Below, in pieces: positions 6,565 to 13,763 of a stretch of DNA of 15,490 nucleotides. The notes under the pieces were generated by a model, which saw only the letters and a program-made list of their open reading frames with translations, did not search any database and had not been told where the DNA came from. This DNA is from Nitrososphaerota archaeon (lineage in GTDB: Archaea > Thermoproteota > Nitrososphaeria > Nitrososphaerales > UBA183). The position numbers were made by a program, and so were the translations under genes. Each line of letters opens with the position of its first letter. Position 1 is the first letter of the stretch. Where the stretch lies: NCBI GenBank assembly GCA_029785235.1, contig JAFMAA010000019.1:1-15490 (forward strand), in the 5' to 3' direction.

Positions 6565-9500
6565 CTATCCTCCCATCAGTTCCTTGAACACTGGCTCGAT
6601 AGACCTTGCACCCTTCACGTTGCAAATCCCATTCGCGTACAATGTGAATCTGTCCTTGAGATCCTTCAGGAAGTTGGCTTGGATGAAATCTCTGTCTACG
6701 GCGTAATCAATGTCTTTGGTAGGTCGCCAGACGATTACAGTTTGCCCACCATCTTGGGTGCTACCGACAACGCATGAGTAGGGGCGTTTGCCGCTCCTCG
6801 CATGGCGAACCTTCTTGACATTCAGTCCCAAGAGAAAGTTGAATGTCTCAACTAGGTCGACGGGCGTCGTCTCAGCATCCCCTCGACCATCGGAGCGAAT
6901 CTTGTAGTCAAATGGGTCCTCGAAATCCTTCACGGAGAACCTCGTCTTGCTTCCCCGAGTCTCGTAGTCGAGCATGTAACGGATGAAGTATTCATTGAGA
7001 GAGTCAAGGGTTTCCTGAACAGACTTGTCTCGCTCCTTGAATACGATATTGTTGAGGGTATCCTCGTAGGACTCGAGCTTGAGGAGCTTGACCAGTGTCG
7101 GGGACCGGTCAATCTCTGACTGTGTTGGCTGACTAACGGGCTTGCCTTCCCTCCACTCCGGCGCAAACAGCACTTTCTTCATCCGTGGGACGATGACCGT
7201 ATCGAAGTAGTCAGCGACTTCTACAAGGATGAATCTGCGACTTCCACCATCCTCGCGGTTCAACTCAACTACGGCGTGTGCCGTGCTACCTGAACCCCCG
7301 AAGAAATCGAGGATCGTCTCATCTTTTCGCCCTGTGTGGCTAAGTAAACGACTGACGAAGGACGTGGGTTTGGGTGCCATGAACACTCCTGCCCGACCGA
7401 AGAGCGCAGAGGTTTGCTTCTCACCGTCTGCGTAATCCACAATCACACTCTTTCCGATGTTCTTGGCCACGTCTTCAAGGAATCTCTTGAATTGGGGGAC
7501 CTTCTCTTCATTCTCTCCCCAAGAGATTCTCTCGTCTGCAACCAATTGATCGAATGCTTCCTTGCCACAGTTCCATCCTCTCTTTGGATATGGGCAGGGT
7601 TTCTCAGACGTGGGGTGTATCGGACGGTAGAACCTATAGTTGGGGCCTTCTGTATCCCTTGTAGTTGGGGACTGCTTTGTCGCAGGCATCGACATGTCCG
7701 ACTCTCGCCATACCCAGATTCTTGCCCTTCGTTTCTTCGCATCCTTTTCGAGGACCACCTTTCGACCCTCATCACGGTACTCCGCGTGAGAGTACGGATA
7801 GAGTCCCTTCCAGGGGTCATTCCTCTTTTCTTCTTCCCAGTCCAATCCATCTGATTCAACATCTCGTTTGTAGGTCTCGGCGTGACTCCTGTACAGCTTG
7901 TTAAGGGCCTCTTCGACCTCCGAGATAGTGGGATAGGCGGGATTCATCTTCCTGATTAGGTCCATCACCTCGGTGAATCCTGGTTTCACTTCCTGAAACA
8001 TCTCGGGAGACTTCTCCACCGTGGGTCGGTCATTTGCGTAGACGAGGACATACTCGTGATTGGTCGAGTAGTTTGGAACCTGGCTGTTGGTGGTGTTCAT
8101 TACCCAGATCAATTCCTCGATTCGGTTACTCCTCCCGAAGACGTAGTCGAGAGCGTGCTCGACGTATGTCCTTTCGGTCTTGTCAATACTGAGGAAGATA
8201 ACTCCCTCCTTTGTGAGCAAGGGTTCAGCCCTCGCCAACCGCCCTTCAACCATGGTCGCATAAGTCGAATGTTTGTAGTCGTTCTTGTACGGGATTGAGG
8301 AGCTGTTCGTATTGTACGGAGGGTCAATGTAAATGCAGCCGATCCGTTCCCGGTATCTCGCTTCCAGTAGGGAGAGACCTTGGAAGTTCTCTGCATGGAT
8401 CAAGGTTCCCCCACAGGCTTCGTCGATGTTGTCGAAGCTCTCTAACAGGGCTCCCTTGAATGTTGGGTCGAAATGCCGAGTATCTATGACTAGGTTGGGG
8501 TAATTGTTCAAGACATGCTCGTTCAGTTCGCCCTTGGGATTGAGTAGATCCTTCTTGGGTTCGAGTGAGTAGAGGTCCACCCACTCCGCTACTTGCTTCT
8601 TACATGACAGAACCTGCGCCCACAGACTGCGAGGAACCTTCCGGATAGGGACTAGATAATCGGTCTTGAGAACCAGCTTCTTCTTCTCGAAGAGGAGCTT
8701 CTGGAAGTCCTCGATCTGAGCTAGGAAATCGATGATGTTTTCGGAGATCGTCTGGAAGGTCTTTGCTCGATTTGCTGTCTTCTGGATAGTCGCGGGATCA
8801 CCGTCGGTCAAATCACGAACTCGAAGGACCTCCCCCTGAATGTAATACTCGAGTTCCCGACGTAGGAAGCCACCGAGGTCCTTGTGAATGAAGTAGTCCG
8901 TAGTGTTCTTCTTTACGTAACGGTTGAGATGCACCTCGAGCAAGGATCGTTCGTCTCCCGGTTTCTTTGCATTGAGGAGAAAGGCCAATTCCGAACCTTC
9001 GACCGCCTCCCGTATTGCGCTCGCTGCACTTACCGCAAGGTCGTCCTGTGTTACTTTCTTGCCTAAGCTCTTGACCTCAGGTTCAGTCACCCCCCTGTAG
9101 TTGAAGAACGCTCGGAGCTCGTGGGTCTTTGAATCTAGCTCGGGGGGTCTGTCTGCGGAGAGCATGAAGTAGCGATTGTTGCCCTTGATGTTGTCCTGGC
9201 CTACCTCGGCCCGAACTAGGACGAAGTGCACGCCCCACTTGCCGACCTTGAAGTCGTAGTTTGAGAAGTACTCACCGGTCTTTGCGTAGTACTGGTCCCT
9301 GTTTGCCCAGTGCAGAAAGACCTCCTCTCCACTGTAGGGCACCACGTACTTCTCTCGCCCCCCAATCCTCCTCTTGGAGAGGAAATCGCCTTGGTCGTAG
9401 TACCTCGAGAAGAATTCGTAGAGGTGGTTGTAAATGGTAACGGCATCCGCCCGGTCACCCTCTGTCTTCGAAAGTCCCTTACGCTTCTCGATATACTCTC

Positions 9501-9819
9501 GGACGATTGCAGCCCCTTCGAAGCCACGAACTTCACCGTCCTTGTCGATTGTGCCTTCACCGAGGGTCCTGTTGGCTTCTACAGCAAGGTCCTCCAGTTC
9601 TTTTCGTTGCCGGTCCATTGACTGACGCGCGAGGGAGGACAATTCCTCCTCGACCTTCCCCACCAAATCCTTCTCGATGAAGCGTTCGATCTCCTTCCTC
9701 TTGAAGTTCATTATTCGGTAGATCCCGAAGTCAAGGTCCGCCAAGTCGAACTGGAACAACTCCTTCAGGAGCGAGATAACACGGTCTCGAGGGTTGTCTT
9801 CGGACTCATGGACTGCCAT
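6565..9819 (-). CDS. Large beta-class DNA adenine methyltransferase (type III Mod-like)
   Basis: This protein of about 1084 residues is expected to transfer a methyl group from S-adenosylmethionine to adenine in a specific sequence, protecting host DNA. Motif IV is CIYIDPPYNTN (DPPY about 499-502). It comes before KPTSFVSRLL (motif X-like, about 817-826) and ILDFFGGSGSTAH (motif I, about 836-849). That order is the beta class, as in type III Mod. HPTSEKPCPYPKRGW (about 735-749) is also typical of Mod proteins. The roughly 300 residues between motifs IV and I would include the target-recognition domain. The first 480 residues, beginning with LFQFDLADLDFGIYRIMNF, are an extension absent from ordinary Mods of about 600-700 residues. 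The ATG at 9819 has GGTGA seven bases upstream and follows the UvrD stop as TGATAATG. A GTG at 9837 is less likely. The gene lies directly before res. Confidence 0.88.
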   Translation of the reverse strand: MAVHESEDNPRDRVISLLKELFQFDLADLDFGIYRIMNFKRKEIERFIEKDLVGKVEEELSSLARQSMDRQRKELEDLAVEANRTLGEGTIDKDGEVRGFEGAAIVREYIEKRKGLSKTEGDRADAVTIYNHLYEFFSRYYDQGDFLSKRRIGGREKYVVPYSGEEVFLHWANRDQYYAKTGEYFSNYDFKVGKWGVHFVLVRAEVGQDNIKGNNRYFMLSADRPPELDSKTHELRAFFNYRGVTEPEVKSLGKKVTQDDLAVSAASAIREAVEGSELAFLLNAKKPGDERSLLEVHLNRYVKKNTTDYFIHKDLGGFLRRELEYYIQGEVLRVRDLTDGDPATIQKTANRAKTFQTISENIIDFLAQIEDFQKLLFEKKKLVLKTDYLVPIRKVPRSLWAQVLSCKKQVAEWVDLYSLEPKKDLLNPKGELNEHVLNNYPNLVIDTRHFDPTFKGALLESFDNIDEACGGTLIHAENFQGLSLLEARYRERIGCIYIDPPYNTNSSSIPYKNDYKHSTYATMVEGRLARAEPLLTKEGVIFLSIDKTERTYVEHALDYVFGRSNRIEELIWVMNTTNSQVPNYSTNHEYVLVYANDRPTVEKSPEMFQEVKPGFTEVMDLIRKMNPAYPTISEVEEALNKLYRSHAETYKRDVESDGLDWEEEKRNDPWKGLYPYSHAEYRDEGRKVVLEKDAKKRRARIWVWRESDMSMPATKQSPTTRDTEGPNYRFYRPIHPTSEKPCPYPKRGWNCGKEAFDQLVADERISWGENEEKVPQFKRFLEDVAKNIGKSVIVDYADGEKQTSALFGRAGVFMAPKPTSFVSRLLSHTGRKDETILDFFGGSGSTAHAVVELNREDGGSRRFILVEVADYFDTVIVPRMKKVLFAPEWREGKPVSQPTQSEIDRSPTLVKLLKLESYEDTLNNIVFKERDKSVQETLDSLNEYFIRYMLDYETRGSKTRFSVKDFEDPFDYKIRSDGRGDAETTPVDLVETFNFLLGLNVKKVRHARSGKRPYSCVVGSTQDGGQTVIVWRPTKDIDYAVDRDFIQANFLKDLKDRFTLYANGICNVKGARSIEPVFKELMGG

Positions 9820-9821
9820 TA

Positions 9822-12590
9822 TCAGTTCACCTTCCACCTGCAGACAGGGGCATGGTCACAGACATTGCACTTCTCCTTGTGTGGTGTCGGTTCGAAGTTA
9901 GCGTCTGAGATTGCTTCCACCACTTTTTCCGACTTCGCCATGACCCCTTCCAGCTTGTCAGATGCCACGCTGATTGGACTCACCTTGGCCTGCTCCAGGA
10001 ACGCAACAGACCCACTCGTCACATTCCGACCAAGTTTGTTCAAGCCGAGCGAGTAGATTTGAACCTGAGTATCAAGCTCCTTGGAATCCCGTTTGTCTTC
10101 CGAGGTCTTGTAGTCCCTGACCTCGAGGCCACCTCCATCCTTCAAGATCACATCGACCCTGCCGGTAACCGTTGCACCCTTCACCGGGAATTCTAGTCGA
10201 TACTCGACCTGCTCGATGTTTGGAAAATCATCCTTGTGCTTCCGAGCGAACTCGACGAGTATCTCTCTGCCGCGTCGCCTGAAATCGTCCAGCACCTTGC
10301 CCCCGGCAAAAGGCATGTGAAACTCGTCATCGACTGCAGTAGCTACCGCGCTGACGGCGTCTATTCCTTCATCCTTAACCATCTGGGAGGCTCTCCGAAG
10401 GCAGTAGTGAAGGGACTTCCCGAAACCAAGGCCGAGATGTAGACCGGGCTGGAAGCCCAGCACATTCGCGAGAAGGTAAAGTTGGGGACATCGGGCATAC
10501 TCGATGATATCGCCAGCACTAAGAACGGCAAGCTCGTCGTGGCCGTCCATTGGCTCAATCTTGACAGCCGGCATGGAGTCCCTGCCTGAGAGCACATCTG
10601 CCCTACTCAGATCCATCTCTTCAAGGAAGCGGCTCGGCGAGGCAGAGTTCTTCATCCGTCTAAAACGCGTCAACGCCAGGGCATCTCTAGCTCTTGTGAC
10701 GGCAACGTAGAATAGTCTCCGTTCATCCTCCTCGCCTCCCTCGTATCTCGCAACATCAAACATATCCCGCGGAACGTCGCACCACTTCTGTTCCCGCCCA
10801 ACCATCGATGTCGGGAATCTCCGATCGACAAGGGACGAAACGAAGACGATGGGCCACTCCAGTCCCTTTGCCTGGTGGACCGTCATCACGTTGACGGCAT
10901 CTATATCCCAGATTGACGTGGGACTGTTGTCGTCGTAGGCGGTGGTGGCGTAGGAGTTCAAGAACCAGCAGAGATTCTTGAGATCGTGGTCCCACTTTGG
11001 TGTTCGCCCACCCAGTCGGTTCGCTGTCTCGTAGTCGGTGAGGATCTCACCAAAACGTCCAAGGCTTGCCATGACGGTCAGGTGGGTGGGATCATGGAAA
11101 TCGAGTTGATTGATACGAAGTGTACTGAGGACGAAGTTGTAAATCTCCGTGAAGTTCTGGTAACCGCTCTTAGCTGAGTGGAGGTCGTCCTTGAGTTGCT
11201 CTAGTCTAGAAGTCACATCATTCGGCAGGGTGAGTCCGGTGGCATCCTCCCATTCTTCAATCGCACCACTGACGAGTTCCCTTCCGTTGATTCGGTCGCC
11301 CCACTTCCAAGGGTCCTCCACCCAGAAACCATCTCCCCAAAGCCAGGAGAAGATACGCCCCAGTGCCTGAGCCTCCGGTTTACGGAACAGCCCTACTTTT
11401 CCCCCCACAAGAACTGGGATGCCCTCCTTCTTCAGGGCCTCGAGCAGTGGTGGAGCAGATGTGGAAACGCTCCTCAGCAGAACTGCCATGTCTGAGTACT
11501 TTGCGTTGCCCTTCTCAACTAGGGTTCCAATCTGCTTGGCAATCCAAGCTGCCTCGTCTTCTGGCTTGTCACCATCGTAAACCACCAGTTGTCCTTTCTC
11601 GCCTCGGACTTGCTCCATCGGCTTGAAACTGCCATCAGCAATGTTCTTCGAGACAGAGTTGGCGGCCTTCACGAGGAGTTTGGCACTCCTTCGGTTATCT
11701 CTCAGGCTGAAAGTTTGGGCCCCTCTGAATTCCTTCGTGAACGAGTCGAAGTATCGTTCATCGGACCCCCTCCACTGATAGATGCTCTGCCGAGGGTCCC
11801 CCACCACGAAGACGCTCGCAGTCTTCCCAATCAGTTCAATGAGCTTGTTCTGGGCCCTATTGATGTCTTGGTACTCATCCACGATTAGATGTTTCACGCG
11901 ACCCACCACTGATGGCTTCGACGATAACTTAGTAACGGCGAGAAGCATCATTCGCCCGAAGGTTAAGCGCTTCGCTTCCTCTAGGAGACTTGCGTACTTC
12001 TGTAGGGCATCGGTGAACTCCTTGGCGCTGGCTCCGAAGGTCTTGGGATTGAGCATCTCGTCCCATACCAAGTTCGCGGTCTTCAGGAAGTTCAGACATC
12101 CTTCGGCGTAGTTGTCACCGAATTTCTGAAGTCCAAGACTCCACCCGTGCCGCATCATGAACGCCGCTTCTTGGTTCTCGTCGAAAACGTCGTAGATACC
12201 ATACCCGAAGTGGTCGTCCAGAAGTCGCTGGGCGTAACTGTGCATCGTTCCGATGAACATCTCACCAAGGTTCGAGGTCTTTTCGGGACCAGCAGTCTCA
12301 GCCACTCGGCGATAGACCCTATCCTTGATGGTCTGTGCGGCCTTCTCCGTAAACGTGAAGGCTACGATCTCGGAGGGTTGACACCCTTTGACCAGGAGAA
12401 GATAGACAATTCTGCGCGTGAGAGTCTCTGTCTTCCCTGCGCCAGCTCCTGCGATAATCCGAACGTACCTTCGATTGCAGATCACGGCTTTGGCTTGCTC
12501 GCTCGAGAGCTTCGTGGGGGTGGAAAGAATCTGTTTGATTAGTTCCTCAACTCTCATCCTCTCAGCCACGGGAAACCAGACACGCTCCAT
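9822..12590 (-). CDS. UvrD/PcrA-type SF1 helicase fused to an Fe-S RecB-family nuclease
   Basis: This 922-residue protein joins an SF1A helicase to a nuclease. The helicase motifs are complete: LSSEQAKAV (Q motif), AGAGAGKTE (Walker A, Lys53), VDEYQD (238-242), VVGDPRQSIYQWRG (III), VMTVHQAKGLEWP (V, about 568-580) and RRLFYVAVTRAR (VI, about 624-635). From about residue 690 comes a PD-(D/E)XK module: GKSLH (His728), TGRVDVIL (Asp813) and VRDYKTS (Asp826, Lys828). Cys701 together with Cys908, Cys911 and Cys917 (C-x2-C-x5-C) makes the split four-cysteine pattern of AddB/Cas4-type 4Fe-4S nucleases. All key residues are present, so an ATP-driven DNA-unwinding exonuclease or endonuclease is likely. 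The ATG at 12590 lies 17 bases after the upstream gene and lacks a clear Shine-Dalgarno sequence. Its stop is two bases from the mod ATG. Confidence 0.88.
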   Translation of the reverse strand: MERVWFPVAERMRVEELIKQILSTPTKLSSEQAKAVICNRRYVRIIAGAGAGKTETLTRRIVYLLLVKGCQPSEIVAFTFTEKAAQTIKDRVYRRVAETAGPEKTSNLGEMFIGTMHSYAQRLLDDHFGYGIYDVFDENQEAAFMMRHGWSLGLQKFGDNYAEGCLNFLKTANLVWDEMLNPKTFGASAKEFTDALQKYASLLEEAKRLTFGRMMLLAVTKLSSKPSVVGRVKHLIVDEYQDINRAQNKLIELIGKTASVFVVGDPRQSIYQWRGSDERYFDSFTKEFRGAQTFSLRDNRRSAKLLVKAANSVSKNIADGSFKPMEQVRGEKGQLVVYDGDKPEDEAAWIAKQIGTLVEKGNAKYSDMAVLLRSVSTSAPPLLEALKKEGIPVLVGGKVGLFRKPEAQALGRIFSWLWGDGFWVEDPWKWGDRINGRELVSGAIEEWEDATGLTLPNDVTSRLEQLKDDLHSAKSGYQNFTEIYNFVLSTLRINQLDFHDPTHLTVMASLGRFGEILTDYETANRLGGRTPKWDHDLKNLCWFLNSYATTAYDDNSPTSIWDIDAVNVMTVHQAKGLEWPIVFVSSLVDRRFPTSMVGREQKWCDVPRDMFDVARYEGGEEDERRLFYVAVTRARDALALTRFRRMKNSASPSRFLEEMDLSRADVLSGRDSMPAVKIEPMDGHDELAVLSAGDIIEYARCPQLYLLANVLGFQPGLHLGLGFGKSLHYCLRRASQMVKDEGIDAVSAVATAVDDEFHMPFAGGKVLDDFRRRGREILVEFARKHKDDFPNIEQVEYRLEFPVKGATVTGRVDVILKDGGGLEVRDYKTSEDKRDSKELDTQVQIYSLGLNKLGRNVTSGSVAFLEQAKVSPISVASDKLEGVMAKSEKVVEAISDANFEPTPHKEKCNVCDHAPVCRWKVN

Positions 12591-12607
12591 GAAGTTATGA
12601 TGTTGAC

Positions 12608-13594
12608 CTATGGTCTGGACGTATCGATAGCCCTCGCGGCCGCACGAGCCTTTGAGATAAAGTCAGGGTCTCCTTGAATCTGCACCATGAGCCACTCCAC
12701 TAGCGCCAGGGAGTACTGTGGGGAAATGAATCGGGACTTGTAGAACAACTCTGGTTTCGAGTCGATCCCATGGACTTTCCGAATGTCATTGAAATCGTTA
12801 GGACCGAGTCGTTGACCACTGGTTAACCGTGAGTTGACCTGAATGAGAACATCCTTCCTTCTGTACGGATGCGTCTCGTCGGGATTCAAGCGCCGAACGA
12901 TTGGAGCTGACGGGTCATTTGTAAGACGGACTGGGGAGGCGTCAGGCGCGCCCGAGAGGGTCACGTCCGGAGGGAGCACCATGACTTTGTGCCCCCTCGG
13001 TGCAGTTACCACCTTCCGGATACCGCTAAGCCAGTTCTTCTTTTGACGCTTGACGGCTCTCTCGATAGATTCTCGGATGTCTGCCCTTGTTCCCGGCTCG
13101 CTTTTTGCCCCGTGGCGGAAGTAGATCACACCCTGAAGGAATGCGTTCACCTGTTTCCCATCTTGTCGAGCATAGTTGCCAGTCTTTGAGAAGGGAGCAG
13201 GTGGATCAAGTTCTCCAATCACCCAAGCCACGAGCTTCATCCCTTGCTTCTGGGTTTCGTGGAACTCGAAGTCAGAGAATTGAACTCCGGTGTACTTGTT
13301 GATCTGATCGGTTAGCCGGGCAGGATCGAAAGCAAGGACGGGAGCAACGTCCACCCCAGCAGGAGTGCCGTCATTCTTTACCCCAAACAGGATGCAGCCA
13401 CCTCCCGAATTGGCGAGTGCCAGCACGTCTTTGAGTAGCTCAAGAACTTCCCCTAGCTGCTCCGGGTTGAACCCCTCCTTGAACTCAATCCGGTGTGACT
13501 CCCTTGTGGCCGACAGGGCCTTGCCGGCAGGCACGGATGATGGGGAAATTGAATCTGTCGGCGAGGCAGCGACCGAACTCCCGCCCTTGACCAT
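12608..13594 (-). CDS. AlbA_2 (Schlafen-type) putative DNA-binding/ATPase domain protein
   Basis: Numbered from the ATG at 13594, this protein has 328 residues. Residues about 32-165 are an AlbA_2 (Schlafen AlbA_2) domain: ESHRIEFKEGF (Glu37, Lys39), LKDVLALANSGGGCILFGV (about 54-72), and later GVIYFRHGAKSEP. Proteins with this domain have been called putative transcriptional regulators, and in several defence contexts they are nucleases or sensors. The C-terminal part (about 240-310) contains THPYRRKDVLIQVN and FISPQYSLALVEWLM, a conserved-looking alpha-helical end without an enzymatic motif I can name. It is the first gene of the operon and so may sense infection or control the others. The open frame runs upstream to 13855, into the divergent gene. 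ATG codons at 13663 and 13699 are possible starts, but their translations look non-coding. Confidence 0.75.
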   Translation of the reverse strand: MVKGGSSVAASPTDSISPSSVPAGKALSATRESHRIEFKEGFNPEQLGEVLELLKDVLALANSGGGCILFGVKNDGTPAGVDVAPVLAFDPARLTDQINKYTGVQFSDFEFHETQKQGMKLVAWVIGELDPPAPFSKTGNYARQDGKQVNAFLQGVIYFRHGAKSEPGTRADIRESIERAVKRQKKNWLSGIRKVVTAPRGHKVMVLPPDVTLSGAPDASPVRLTNDPSAPIVRRLNPDETHPYRRKDVLIQVNSRLTSGQRLGPNDFNDIRKVHGIDSKPELFYKSRFISPQYSLALVEWLMVQIQGDPDFISKARAAARAIDTSRP

Positions 13595-13763
13595 AGAAGA
13601 TACCCCTTCGACCCCACGACAGCAAGCCGCGTCCCAAGAAGACTGTTGCTTCCATGGCCTCATCTCGCGACCAGTCTCACGACGGTATTGCGAGAGCATG
13701 GCGCATCTCAAGTCTTGGACTGATGTGGCGGTGGTTCCCCTTCGATCTCCGAGGTGAACCACC
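13595..13763. promoter_or_regulatory. Divergent intergenic region with an inverted repeat
   Basis: This 169-base spacer must hold the promoters of the leftward defence operon and the rightward Orc1/Cdc6-like gene. No convincing TATA box is visible for either. GGTGGTTC at 13730-13737 and GAACCACC at 13756-13763 form a perfect 8-bp inverted repeat with an 18-base spacer, ending right at the TTG start of the rightward gene. The Shine-Dalgarno sequence GAGGTGA (13751-13757) runs into the right arm, so the repeat could act as an operator or as an RNA hairpin affecting ribosome access. I cannot recognise an origin-recognition box. Confidence 0.35.

Noticed and set aside
3362..13594. A known BREX, DISARM or Gabija locus
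   Set aside because: No PglZ, BrxC, BrxL, DrmA/DrmB or GajA-like protein is present. The UvrD protein has its own fused nuclease, and the methyltransferase is beta-class Mod-like.
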